Shown here: positions 33,734 to 42,131 of the stretch, one piece after another
How the letters are laid out: every line of letters begins with the position of its first letter
How positions within the stretch are numbered: position 1 is the stretch's first letter
From: Bacteroidales bacterium
GTDB lineage: Bacteria; Bacteroidota; Bacteroidia; Bacteroidales; UBA932
Assembly (NCBI GenBank): GCA_017428725.1
Contig: JAFRQH010000010.1
Location: forward strand, 62,001-126,000
DNA: 64,000 nucleotides
Reading direction: 5' to 3'
Notes under the pieces: model-generated
Told to the model about the DNA's origin: nothing
What the model saw: the letters and a program-made list of their open reading frames with translations, nothing else
The model's database searches: none
Position numbers and translations under genes: made by a program

Positions 33734-34951
33734 CTATCTGGACAGCTGACTATTAATATAATAGGGATTGTAATAGTTCAAGCTCATGATGTTGTCCGTC
33801 GCCTCCGTGCGGAACTCCTTGTAGAACTTCTGCTCGTTGTTGGCATTGTAGGCCATTCCCATCTGTCCGGAGGTGGAAACCCGCGGGATGTAGCCGTGGC
33901 GCTTCATCCGGTAAGGGGGCAGCGCAATCTGGAAACGGAAGCCGCCGTTGGTATGCGGTGTATGGTAGACGATGCCGTCAAAGATTTCGACACCGCGCTG
34001 CGCGTAGAAACCGATGGAGCAATGGCGGAAATGCCGGATCATCTCGAATTTCAAGCCGTAGTCCCCCTCCATGCAACGCTGCGCGCGCAGGATGAACTGG
34101 GTCTGAAGCCGGGCATTGTAGTAATTACCAGCCACGTTCCAGGCAAAGAACGGCGCATCGACCCACTGCCAACGGAAACCGTTGAACCGCGCCGGAGCAA
34201 TGACGCCCAACTGGGTGTTGACCCAAAAACGCTCGTTCGGGAACCAATAGGCAGCTTCGAGGACGGCACCGAAACGATTGGTGGAAAAGTTCCCTACCGA
34301 GAACTTGCCCAGGATGTTGAGGTGCCAAGGATCGCGGAAACGCTGGGAGAAAGTGATGAACCCGGGATGGACCTTCTTGGTCGAAGCATCGAAGAAATCG
34401 GAAAACACCGGGATGACCAGCTGATAGGTGAACTGCGCACCCGGCCACAACGAGACGGACAGGGCGGGCTTCAACTCCCACAGGGACTGGTAAACCTGCG
34501 TGATGATCAGGTTGGTCAGCGACAGGGCGGGATAGATGGCCAGGTCCGACTTGCCGAAGGAATTGTTGAGCAGCGGCTCCTTCCGGACGGCATCCCAGGA
34601 GGCGTCCAGGCGCTTGGTGCTGCGCCACTGGCCGGCGCCGGGATCGTATGTAATGGTCAGCTCCGGGATCCGGTAGGCCGTTCCGATCAGCTTGACCGGC
34701 TTGGAGGTGTCCACGCCGGCCCCTTCGATGATCTGGATGGCACGGGCGAAGCCTTCGGCGGGAATCTTATAATAATCGTTCTCGACCGTGAAGACCGTGA
34801 ACTCCGGCGTCTCGACCGCACGGACGTTGGCAAACCCCGCATCGGCGAGACGCCGGGCCGTACTGTCCACACGGGATGCAGGCTGCGCCGCTGTCAACCA
34901 GGGCAACAGCAGCATCGCGCAAGCGAGGAACAGGGACGGTCCGAACTTCAT
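33734..34951 (-). CDS. Probable outer membrane beta-barrel protein (YjbH-like?)
   Basis: The 405-residue protein has a signal peptide (ending LTAAQPA) and a small N-terminal domain with RLADAGFANVRAVETPEFTVFTVENDYYKIP. It is followed by many amphipathic aromatic strands (SVSLWPGAQFTYQLVIPVFSDF, FGAVLEAAYWFPNERFWVNTQLG) typical of a barrel. The N-terminal 'gain of nucleotide index' style segment recalls YjbH proteins of exopolysaccharide secretion, but this is weak. It follows a TapB/DUF3108-like gene by 25 bp, so the two form an envelope pair. Confidence 0.65.
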   Translation of the reverse strand: MKFGPSLFLACAMLLLPWLTAAQPASRVDSTARRLADAGFANVRAVETPEFTVFTVENDYYKIPAEGFARAIQIIEGAGVDTSKPVKLIGTAYRIPELTITYDPGAGQWRSTKRLDASWDAVRKEPLLNNSFGKSDLAIYPALSLTNLIITQVYQSLWELKPALSVSLWPGAQFTYQLVIPVFSDFFDASTKKVHPGFITFSQRFRDPWHLNILGKFSVGNFSTNRFGAVLEAAYWFPNERFWVNTQLGVIAPARFNGFRWQWVDAPFFAWNVAGNYYNARLQTQFILRAQRCMEGDYGLKFEMIRHFRHCSIGFYAQRGVEIFDGIVYHTPHTNGGFRFQIALPPYRMKRHGYIPRVSTSGQMGMAYNANNEQKFYKEFRTEATDNIMSLNYYNPYYINSQLSR

Positions 34952-34976
34952 GACAAATTGGGTATAGTTTGCAAAT

Positions 34977-35651
34977 TTAATACTTTTTCAGGACTTCCGT
35001 CGTCTCCAGGCGGAGATTCTTGTCGTAGGTGTCGTGCCGGACGTAGCCGATCCCGGGAACATACCAGCTGTCGGAAATGGTGTCGCGGTGGCGGCCCGGG
35101 CCGCGCTCCAGCTTGTGTTCGCGCACAACTACGCAGTCGAAAGTCCCGGCCGGGACACGCAGCCGCTCCGTGCGCAGCACCCTGCGCTCCGTGACATCGA
35201 TACGGTACTTCGTCCCCAGCACCTCCACGGTGCAATGTGCTTCCGGAAGGGCATCGCCGGGACGCATATCCGGCGGCAGCAGTGCCGTGGTGCCGGTGGA
35301 CTGCATCTCCGCCCGGGGGAACAGGTTGGCGAGGACGGCCTTCAGCGTGGCTCCCAGATCCATCCGCACCGTCCCGTCCGAGTCGATCTCCACCCGCATC
35401 GGAGCGGGGCCGCCGTACAGCGGAGCACCGGACGGGCGGCCCAGCTGGAAGGTATACGAGACCTGCCGCCCGTCCCCGGTCCGCTGCACGCTGCCGATGG
35501 TCAGCGTGGTGGTGCGGCGGAGCCGGCCGGAGGCGGCGTCGGAGCGCTCATAATAGAGGGTCCTGCCAGACTGGGTACAGAAAAAGGGCTCCCCTGCGCC
35601 AGCCGACAGGCACGTCAGGAGCAGAATCGGTATGAGGAAGCCGCCTTTCAC
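34977..35651 (-). CDS. DUF3108/TapB-like secreted protein
   Basis: With a GTG start at 35651 the product is 224 residues, with a signal peptide (VKGGFLIPILLLTCLSAGAG) and an all-beta mature domain. VPAGTFDCVVVREHKLE and SDSWYVPGIGYVRHDTYD are typical of DUF3108/TapB proteins, where a lipid-like or polymer ligand is suspected. A TTG five codons earlier is the only other start. The coding region is transcribed away from the HD-RidA gene. Confidence 0.7.
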   Translation of the reverse strand: MKGGFLIPILLLTCLSAGAGEPFFCTQSGRTLYYERSDAASGRLRRTTTLTIGSVQRTGDGRQVSYTFQLGRPSGAPLYGGPAPMRVEIDSDGTVRMDLGATLKAVLANLFPRAEMQSTGTTALLPPDMRPGDALPEAHCTVEVLGTKYRIDVTERRVLRTERLRVPAGTFDCVVVREHKLERGPGRHRDTISDSWYVPGIGYVRHDTYDKNLRLETTEVLKKY

Positions 35652-35689
35652 CTTGCAAAGATGCAAAAAAATAATCGTATCTTCGCGAT

Positions 35690-36691
35690 ATGATGCCGGA
35701 CTATCCTACCCTGCACGCTTATGTCGAGGCGGAGATCCTCCCCCGCTACGACGCCTTCGACAAGGCGCACCGGCGGCCGCACGCCGAGCGCGTGATCCGC
35801 GATGCGCTCGCCTTGGCGGCATATTATCCCGTAGACCGGGAGATGGTCTATGCCGCGGCGGCCTTCCACGACACGGGCCTGTGCGAGGACCGGAAGACCC
35901 ACCACCTGGTCTCGGGACGCATCATCCGCGAAGACCCGCTGCTCCCCCGCTGGTTCACCCCGGAGCAGATCGAGACCGTCGCGCAGGCCGCCGAAGACCA
36001 CCGCGCCTCGCTCGGATACGCCCCGCGCAGCATCTACGGGCGCATCATCGCCGAGGCGGACCGCCAGATCGAACCGGAGACCATCGTCCGCCGGACCGTC
36101 CTCTTCGGGCTCGCCCACTACCCGGAGCTGGGACGCGAGGAGCACTGGCAGCGCACGCTCCGGCATCTCCACGAGAAATACGCCGAAGGCGGCTACCTCA
36201 AGCTATGGATCCCGGAGTCTCCCAACGCCGCCAAACTCGTGCAACTGCGCCGGTTGATCGCGGACGAAGCCCGGTTGCACACATTGTTCGAAGAGATATA
36301 CACACAAGAAACCCATATGAAAAAGACCATCGCCACCCCCGAGGCCCCCAAGGCCGTCGGCCCCTACTCCCAGGCCGTGGAGCTCAACGGCACCCTCTTC
36401 CTGTCCGGCCAGCTCCCGATCGACCCCGCTACCGGCCGCATGCCCGAAGGCATCGAAGCCCAGACCCGCCAGTCCCTGAAGAACCTCGGTGCCATCCTGG
36501 CCGCCGACGGCTTGGATTTCTCCGACATCGCCAAGACCACGGTCCTGCTCAAGGACATCGCCGACTTCGGAGCGATGAACGCCGTATATGCCGAATTCTT
36601 CCCTGCCGACAAGCCGGCGCGCGTCTGCTATCAGGTTGCTGCCCTGCCGATGGGCGCCCTCGTCGAAATCGACGCCATAGCCGGAAAATAA
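35690..36691 (+). CDS. HD-domain phosphohydrolase fused to a RidA domain
   Basis: The 333-residue frame joins two complete domains with no stop between them. Residues 1-205 form a small HD hydrolase (RPHAERVIRDAL, AAFHDTG with His60-Asp61, AEDHRAS). Residues 210-333 form a full RidA (MKKTIATPEAPKAVGPYSQAVELNGTLFLSGQLPIDP, with the imine-binding Arg in KPARVCYQVAALPMGALVEIDAIA). RidA deaminates reactive enamine/imine intermediates. An internal ATG at 36317 is exactly where free-standing RidA would start, so a second shorter product is possible. Followed by GH51 after 30 bp. Confidence 0.85.
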   Translation: MMPDYPTLHAYVEAEILPRYDAFDKAHRRPHAERVIRDALALAAYYPVDREMVYAAAAFHDTGLCEDRKTHHLVSGRIIREDPLLPRWFTPEQIETVAQAAEDHRASLGYAPRSIYGRIIAEADRQIEPETIVRRTVLFGLAHYPELGREEHWQRTLRHLHEKYAEGGYLKLWIPESPNAAKLVQLRRLIADEARLHTLFEEIYTQETHMKKTIATPEAPKAVGPYSQAVELNGTLFLSGQLPIDPATGRMPEGIEAQTRQSLKNLGAILAADGLDFSDIAKTTVLLKDIADFGAMNAVYAEFFPADKPARVCYQVAALPMGALVEIDAIAGK

Positions 36692-36721
36692 GCACACGAT
36701 AACCTTATCAGAACCAATTAT

Positions 36722-38764
36722 ATGAAAGCCATCCGCCTCATCTCCGCGGCAGCGGCCCTCCTGCTGGGCGCCAGCGCCTTCGCCGCACCCATCGACATCA
36801 ATGTCGGCAAACCGGGTGCCCCCATCCAGCCGACGATGTACGGCATCTTCTTCGAGGATATCAATTTCGCCGCCGACGGCGGCCTGTATGCCGAGCTGGT
36901 CAAGAACCGCTCGTTCGAATTCCCCCAGGACCGCCTCCAGGGCTGGAAGGCCTTCGGGCGCGTAGAGGTCCGCGACGACGGCCCCTTCGACCGCAACCCG
37001 CATTATGTCCGGCTCTACGAACCCGGCCATCCCCACAAATGGACCGGCCTGGACAACGAAGGCTTCTTCGGCATCGGCCTGAAGGAGGGCGAGACCTACC
37101 GCTTCAGCGTATGGGCCCGCGTCCCGCAGGGTGGGCGGGCCGTGCTCCGCATCGAATTCATCAACACGGCATCGATGGGCGAGCGCCAGTATTTCACCCA
37201 GGAGCACATCACCGTCGACTCCCGTGACTGGAAGCAGTATGAAGTGGTGATGAAGGCCGGCCAGACCGACCCCAAGGCCACGCTGCGCATTTTCCTGGAG
37301 AGCCGTGACGTCACGGTGGACCTCGAGCACGTCTCCCTGTTCCCGACCGACACCTGGATGGGACACCGCAACGGCATGCGCAAGGACCTCGCCCAGGCCC
37401 TGGCCGACCTGCACCCCGGCATCTTCCGTTTCCCGGGCGGCTGCATCGTCGAAGGTGCGGACCTGGCCACGCGCTACAACTGGAAGAATTCCGTGGGTCC
37501 GGTCGAGAACCGGCCCCTCAACGAGAACCGCTGGGAATACACCTTCCCGTACCGATTCTTCCCCGACTACTTCCAGAGCTACGGCCTGGGATTCTACGAG
37601 TTCTTCCTGCTCAGCGAGGAGATCGGCAGCGAACCGCTCCCGATCCTGAGCTGCGGTCTGGCCTGCCAGTTCCAGAATGACTCCCAGGACGCCCACGTCC
37701 CCGTGGCCGAACTGGCCCCCTACATCCAGGACGCCTTGGACCTGATCGAATTCGCCAACGGCTCCACGGACACCAAATGGGGAGCGCTGCGCGCCGAGAT
37801 GGGCCATCCCGCGCCTTTCAACCTCAAGTACCTCGGCATCGGCAACGAGCAGTGGGGGCCCGAGTATCCCGAGCACCTGGAGCCTTTCCTGAAGGCCATC
37901 CGCGCCGCGCACCCGGAGATCAAGATCGTCGGCACCTCCGGGCCGGATTCCGAGGGTAACAAGTTCGACTACCTCTGGCCCGAGATGCGCCGGCTCAACG
38001 CCGACCTCGTAGACGAGCACTTCTACCGCCCCTACGAATGGTTCCTCAGCCAGGGCGCCCGCTATGACAACTACGACCGCAAGGGCCCGAAGGTCTTTGC
38101 CGGCGAGTATGCCTGCCACGCCCGCGGCCGCAAGCTCAACCACTTCTACGCCTCGCTGCTGGAAGCGGCCTTCATGACCGGTCTGGAGCGCAATGCCGAC
38201 ATCGTGCATATGGCCACCTACGCTCCCCTCTTCGCCCACGTGGAAGGCTGGCAGTGGCGTCCGGACCTCATCTGGTACGACAACCTCAACTCCTTCCGCA
38301 CCGCCAGCTGGCACGTGCAGGAGCTGTATTCTGAGTTCAAGGGAGAGCGCGTCCTGCGCACCACGATGGCCGGCGCCTCCGTGTCGGGCGCCGAGGGGCA
38401 GGACGGCATCTTCGCCAGCTCCGTGATCGACGGCGGCAAGGTCTACGTCAAGGTCGTCAACACCGCCGCGGAGCCCCGCACCGTAGCCCTCAATTTCACA
38501 GGTCTCAAGAAAGGCCAGGGCATCGCCCCGGCAGAGCGCATCCGCTTCACGACCAACAGGCTCTACGAGGACAACACCATTGAGACCCCGGCCCTGATCG
38601 CTCCGGTCCGCGGGGCCTTCACCGGACAGCCCGCCACGGAGGCGGAGCGCGTGCTTGCTGCCGGCGGCAAGCCCGCGCGCGCCCAGCTCCGCTCCACCGA
38701 CCGCTGCGTCGAGGTCAACCTGGCCCCGTACTGCTTCGACATTTACGTCTTCGAACTCAAATAA
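36722..38764 (+). CDS. GH51 alpha-L-arabinofuranosidase, secreted
   Basis: The 680-residue enzyme has a signal peptide (ALLLGASAFA) and an N-terminal jelly-roll/CBM-like insert (about 60-210). The catalytic TIM barrel has the acid/base Glu in YLGIGNEQWGPEYPE (about residue 378) and the nucleophile region KVFAGEYACHA (about 458-468). A C-terminal beta-sandwich ends the protein. The opening PIQPTMYGIFFEDINFAADGGLYAELVKNRSFEFP is typical of GH51. It releases L-arabinose from arabinan or arabinogalactan side chains of pectin. Confidence 0.95.
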   Translation: MKAIRLISAAAALLLGASAFAAPIDINVGKPGAPIQPTMYGIFFEDINFAADGGLYAELVKNRSFEFPQDRLQGWKAFGRVEVRDDGPFDRNPHYVRLYEPGHPHKWTGLDNEGFFGIGLKEGETYRFSVWARVPQGGRAVLRIEFINTASMGERQYFTQEHITVDSRDWKQYEVVMKAGQTDPKATLRIFLESRDVTVDLEHVSLFPTDTWMGHRNGMRKDLAQALADLHPGIFRFPGGCIVEGADLATRYNWKNSVGPVENRPLNENRWEYTFPYRFFPDYFQSYGLGFYEFFLLSEEIGSEPLPILSCGLACQFQNDSQDAHVPVAELAPYIQDALDLIEFANGSTDTKWGALRAEMGHPAPFNLKYLGIGNEQWGPEYPEHLEPFLKAIRAAHPEIKIVGTSGPDSEGNKFDYLWPEMRRLNADLVDEHFYRPYEWFLSQGARYDNYDRKGPKVFAGEYACHARGRKLNHFYASLLEAAFMTGLERNADIVHMATYAPLFAHVEGWQWRPDLIWYDNLNSFRTASWHVQELYSEFKGERVLRTTMAGASVSGAEGQDGIFASSVIDGGKVYVKVVNTAAEPRTVALNFTGLKKGQGIAPAERIRFTTNRLYEDNTIETPALIAPVRGAFTGQPATEAERVLAAGGKPARAQLRSTDRCVEVNLAPYCFDIYVFELK

Positions 38765-38782
38765 CGCCGGGAAAAGGACGGC

Positions 38783-39364
38783 TCAGAACAGGCGCCGGTA
38801 GTATTCCGCCTTCTTCGCCAGTGCAAGCGGATAGGCACGGGAGGTAGAAGGCATCCGCCACCATTCGAGCGTCCGGCCCCAGGCCTGCAGCGCGGAGCTG
38901 CCGCCGATCGGCGGCAGCTCCGCGCGCGCAATCCCGGTCCCGCCGGCCGCCAGGATCCCCGCAAACGCCTCGCTGGCCTTGCCGCCCGTGGTCACGATGC
39001 GGCGGCAGGCCGGCATCTGCGCAAGAAGCGCCCCGACATCCGTCGGCTCCAGGACCTCCAGGAAGGCATCCGAGGCATTGTCCTTGAGCCGCTGTACGCG
39101 GGTGGCGGTGTCGAAGAAAGCCAGACCGCGCTCCCGGCAAAAGGCCACGATCCTTGCGCGATCGAAGCCCTTGCGGTCCCGCTCTTCGAACCACTTCGGA
39201 TCGCCGAAATGGACCAGGCCCATCACGCGCCAGAAGTCATTGATGTAATTGGGGTAGAAGAAATCCATCGACCAGCGCTCCCGCGGCGGCGGGAAGCTGC
39301 CGAGGAAGAGCGTCGTCGCCCCCTCCGGGAGGAACGGTTCGAGCGGATGCTGTTCGATCGTCAT
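38783..39364 (-). CDS. Uracil-DNA glycosylase family protein
   Basis: The 193-residue protein has the UDG superfamily core: TTLFLGSFPPPRERWSMDFFYPNYINDFWRVMG and a later RIVTTGGKASEAF strand-loop. It resembles the bacterial UDG-like group rather than Ung. The normal PGxP/HPSP active-site motifs are not obvious, so the base specificity is uncertain. I start it at 39364, since the ATG three codons earlier overlaps the -7 box. Convergent with GH51. Confidence 0.72.
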   Translation of the reverse strand: MTIEQHPLEPFLPEGATTLFLGSFPPPRERWSMDFFYPNYINDFWRVMGLVHFGDPKWFEERDRKGFDRARIVAFCRERGLAFFDTATRVQRLKDNASDAFLEVLEPTDVGALLAQMPACRRIVTTGGKASEAFAGILAAGGTGIARAELPPIGGSSALQAWGRTLEWWRMPSTSRAYPLALAKKAEYYRRLF

Positions 39365-39370
39365 ACCCGG

Positions 39371-39378
39371 CAAAGATA
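39371..39378 (-). promoter_or_regulatory. -7 element (TATCTTTG) 6 nt before the UDG-family ATG
   Basis: An exact TAnnTTTG match on the minus strand. A short spacer again suggests a nearly leaderless mRNA. Confidence 0.5.
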
Positions 39379-39429
39379 CACCGGAACTCCCGGATAGCCA
39401 AATCGCAGAAGTATCCTCTTTCCTCTTCG

Positions 39430-40170
39430 TCAGGAAGACCTTGTCTCCGAGCCGCCGGCCACCTCTGCGTGCGCTTCGAGATTGCGTCCCAGACGCTGGA
39501 AATACTGATGTGCATTCCGGAAATAACCTTCACCCTCGCGGATGGCGCAAAAGCTTGGTGCCAGGAGCATCCGGGCAAGCGGAGCGCAGCTCCCCGTATC
39601 GAAACCCGCGAGCACCTGATACCGGGCGGGCAGATCCGCCTCCCGGCAATGGCACATCGCCCGCCGCTCGCGGAGCGTCAGCGCTTGGAACGGCTTGGCG
39701 GGGAGCAGTCCCGCCATCGGGTTGAAAAAGAAGATCCCGGCACTCCACCAATAGGAATAGGGCGTACAGTCAGAACGGGTGACATATCCATGGCGGTTGA
39801 CATAGACGATCTCGTTGCGCAAGGCGTGCAGGTCGGGAATCCTGAACAGGTCCGCCTCGGAACGGTCCAGGACGCAGTAGCGCTTCCGGTCATTGAGATA
39901 TCGCTGCAGGCGCCGCCTGAACATTTCGAAAAAGGCCCGGACATCCTGCTCCGGACCGGCCAGCACGATGTGCAGATGGTTGTTCATCAGACTGAACGTC
40001 AGCACTCTGCATCCCGGGAAAGAGGCACAGCAGATGCCCAGCAAAGTGATCCCGAAGAGGAAATCTTCAGGGCTGGCAAACAGGATCTCCATCTTACCGC
40101 CGTCCGTGTAGAGATGCCAGAACGGGCCGCCCCTGGCAAAGGCGGCCTCGCAGGCGGATTCGGGGCTCAT
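39430..40170 (-). CDS. REP-associated tyrosine transposase (RAYT)-like Y1 HUH protein
   Basis: The 246-residue protein carries the HUH motif NNHLHIVL (His65, His67) and the later NEIVYVNRHGYVTRSDCTPYSYWWS region, which in RAYT/IS200-type enzymes holds the catalytic Tyr. It is a single-strand DNA endonuclease/transposase fold. No IS ends or target-site duplications are visible, so it may be domesticated. Its ATG overlaps the stop of a SANT-like gene as ATGA, an unusual cotranscribed partner. Confidence 0.78.
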   Translation of the reverse strand: MSPESACEAAFARGGPFWHLYTDGGKMEILFASPEDFLFGITLLGICCASFPGCRVLTFSLMNNHLHIVLAGPEQDVRAFFEMFRRRLQRYLNDRKRYCVLDRSEADLFRIPDLHALRNEIVYVNRHGYVTRSDCTPYSYWWSAGIFFFNPMAGLLPAKPFQALTLRERRAMCHCREADLPARYQVLAGFDTGSCAPLARMLLAPSFCAIREGEGYFRNAHQYFQRLGRNLEAHAEVAGGSETRSS

Positions 40171-40715
40171 TGTGCAGAGCCGATCCGGAACCGCGGCCGC
40201 CCGGCGTCCGACCCGAGACGGACACCCAGGTGCTCCAGGCGGAGCCGGAGCGCATTGGGGTTGCGGCCGAACACGGCTGCCATCCCGCTCCAGGAGACGG
40301 CACGTCCGTCCTGCGACTCCTGTTGGTACTGATTCAGCAAGGCATCATCCTCTTCCGGGGTCCATTTGGTGAATGCACGCGGATAGCGCGCCTTGAACTC
40401 CGTCATCTGCATCCTGCCAAGGTCCAGGAAATCACGCAGATATAAGGATTTATCCCCGTCGGCGCCGGCTGAAAGCCAGTCGGCCAGGTCTCCGGCAGCG
40501 CAATGCCGGCGGATCTGCCGGAGGGAAAAGGGGGACAGGCCGCCGATCCGTGCGTCGGGATCCCGCTCCGCGAGGATCCGGCCGACTTCCAGGAAGGCTT
40601 CGTACATCAGGTCATCCAACGCATCAAGCGCCGTGGAACGGTGCTCATCCAAGACTTGCTGGACAAGCGTCTCCCGGGAAGGTTGGGAGACAAGGGGTTG
40701 AGTGAAAGACTCCAT
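40167..40715 (-). CDS. SANT/Myb-like putative DNA-binding protein
   Basis: The 182-residue protein has an N-terminal helical part and a C-terminal Myb/SANT-like helix-turn-helix (KWTPEEDDALLNQYQQES, then WSGMAAVFGRNPNALRLRLEHLGV). It ends in a basic tail. It is coupled to the downstream RAYT-like gene by a 4-bp overlap. A role in targeting or regulating the transposase is possible. I start at 40715 (MESFTQPLVS). No close family recognised. Confidence 0.7.
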   Translation of the reverse strand: MESFTQPLVSQPSRETLVQQVLDEHRSTALDALDDLMYEAFLEVGRILAERDPDARIGGLSPFSLRQIRRHCAAGDLADWLSAGADGDKSLYLRDFLDLGRMQMTEFKARYPRAFTKWTPEEDDALLNQYQQESQDGRAVSWSGMAAVFGRNPNALRLRLEHLGVRLGSDAGRPRFRIGSAQ

Positions 40716-40806
40716 CTTGAAATTTTTATAGTTATACTTAGGCCTCACTCGGATACAAGGATACGGATTTTCCGCGAAAGATGGAAACCAGGAACGAAAA
40801 AAAACG

Positions 40807-40844
40807 CTTCCCTCCTCAAAACAGCCTTGATTTGAGGAGGGAAG
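40807..40844 (-). terminator. Terminator of the aminotransferase gene
   Basis: A 14-bp perfect stem (arms CTTCCCTCCTCAAA/TTTGAGGAGGGAAG, 10-nt loop) is followed on the minus strand by CGTTTTTTTTCG. It lies 60 bp downstream of the aminotransferase stop. Confidence 0.8.
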
Positions 40845-40862
40845 GGCTTATTTCTACAAGAT

Positions 40863-40890
40863 GTCCTCAACAAGGGCCTGATTTGAGGAC
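40863..40890. repeat. Second, related hairpin between the aminotransferase gene and its terminator
   Basis: An 8-bp stem (GTCCTCAA/TTGAGGAC, 12-nt loop) shares its GCCT-GATTTGAGGA half with the neighbouring terminator hairpin, so the two look duplicated. It has no U tract. Confidence 0.55.
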
Positions 40891-40904
40891 GGGACTCTTA
40901 CAGG

Positions 40905-42098
40905 TCAGACCCGGCCTGGATAGGCCTCCAGCGCCTTCTGCAGCACGATGAGGGCCTTGCAGAGGTCCTCCTTGCAAAGGACATAGGCGATACGCACCTC
41001 CTGGCGGCCCTCCCCCGGCTCCGTATAGAAGCCGGCGCCCGGCGCCAGCATCACGGTCGCACCCTCATACTGGAAGTCCCGCAGGCACCAGATGCAGAAC
41101 TTCTCCGCGTCGTCGACGGGCAGTTTGGCCATCGTATAGAAGGCGCCCATCGGAATCGCAGAATACACCCCGGGAATCTTGTTGAGCCCGTCGATCAAGT
41201 AGTTGCGGCGCTCCAGATACTCTTCGTAGACCCCTTGGAGATACTCCTTCTGCACATCCAGCGAGGCCTCGGCCACGATCTGGCCGAGCAGGGGCGGAGA
41301 CAGGCGCGCCTGGCAGAACTTCATCACGGCGTCGCGCACCTTGCGATTCTTGGTGCAGAGGCAGCCGATGCGGATGCCGCACTCGGAATAGCGCTTGGAG
41401 ACGGAGTCGAACAGCACGACATTCTCCTCGATCCCCTCCATATGGAAGGCGGAGATATAGGGCATTCCGGTGTAAATGAACTCCCGGTAAACCTCGTCGC
41501 TGAAGAGGAACAGGCCGTGCTTCTTGACGATGTCGCGCAGGCGCTGCATCTCCTTGCGGGTATAGAGATAGCCGGTCGGGTTGTTGGGGTTACAGATGAG
41601 GATGGCTTTGGTGCGCGGGGTAATCTGTTCCTCGAAGGCTTCGACCGAGGGCAGCCGGAAGCCATCCTCGATGCTGGTCTTCACGCTCTTGATCACAGCG
41701 CCCACGGAGATGGCGAAAGCCATGTAGTTGGCATAGAACGGGTCCGTGACGATCACCTCGTCACCCGGCGCCAGGCAGGCCAGGAAAGCGAACAGCACCG
41801 CCTCCGACCCGCCGGTCGTCACGATGATCTCCTCCGGCGACAGGAAGATGCCATACTGCGCATAGTAGCGCACCATCTTGGTCCGCAGGCTCAGGTAGCC
41901 GTCGGAAGGGCTGTATTCCAAGATGCTCCGGTCCACGGCCTTGAGCGCATCCAGGCCGCACTGCGGGGTCTTGATGTCGGGCTGTCCGATGTTGAGGTGA
42001 TAGACATGCACGCCGTTGCGCTTGGCCGCATCGGCAAAAGGCGCCAGCTTCCGGATCGGGGAAGAAGGCATGTTCTGTGCTCTCTGAGAAATCTCCAT
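40905..42098 (-). CDS. Pyridoxal-phosphate aminotransferase, class I (aspartate aminotransferase-like)
   Basis: The 397-residue fold-I enzyme has the PLP Lys in FDSVSKRYSECGIRIG, the Asp/Tyr region LFSDEVYREF and NPNNPTGYLYTR. It is of the Bacteroidetes aspartate/aromatic aminotransferase subgroup and probably transfers amino groups between aspartate or other amino acids and 2-oxoglutarate. The chosen ATG at 42098 gives MEISQRAQNMPSSPIRKL, the family start. Its -7 box lies just after the GH106-like stop. Confidence 0.88.
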   Translation of the reverse strand: MEISQRAQNMPSSPIRKLAPFADAAKRNGVHVYHLNIGQPDIKTPQCGLDALKAVDRSILEYSPSDGYLSLRTKMVRYYAQYGIFLSPEEIIVTTGGSEAVLFAFLACLAPGDEVIVTDPFYANYMAFAISVGAVIKSVKTSIEDGFRLPSVEAFEEQITPRTKAILICNPNNPTGYLYTRKEMQRLRDIVKKHGLFLFSDEVYREFIYTGMPYISAFHMEGIEENVVLFDSVSKRYSECGIRIGCLCTKNRKVRDAVMKFCQARLSPPLLGQIVAEASLDVQKEYLQGVYEEYLERRNYLIDGLNKIPGVYSAIPMGAFYTMAKLPVDDAEKFCIWCLRDFQYEGATVMLAPGAGFYTEPGEGRQEVRIAYVLCKEDLCKALIVLQKALEAYPGRV

Positions 42099-42116
42099 GC
42101 TGCTCTGAAATGTCTG

Positions 42117-42124
42117 CAAAGATA
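42117..42124 (-). promoter_or_regulatory. -7 element (TATCTTTG) of the aminotransferase gene
   Basis: An exact match on the minus strand lies 18 nt before the ATG. It separates this gene from the upstream pectin operon. Confidence 0.55.
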
Positions 42125-42131
42125 ACAAAAA

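Noticed and set aside
40807..40890. REP/BIME element belonging to the RAYT-like gene
   Set aside because: The larger hairpin has an eight-T tract on the minus strand and sits where a terminator for the aminotransferase is expected. Only two related hairpins are seen, so I call a terminator plus a duplicated hairpin.
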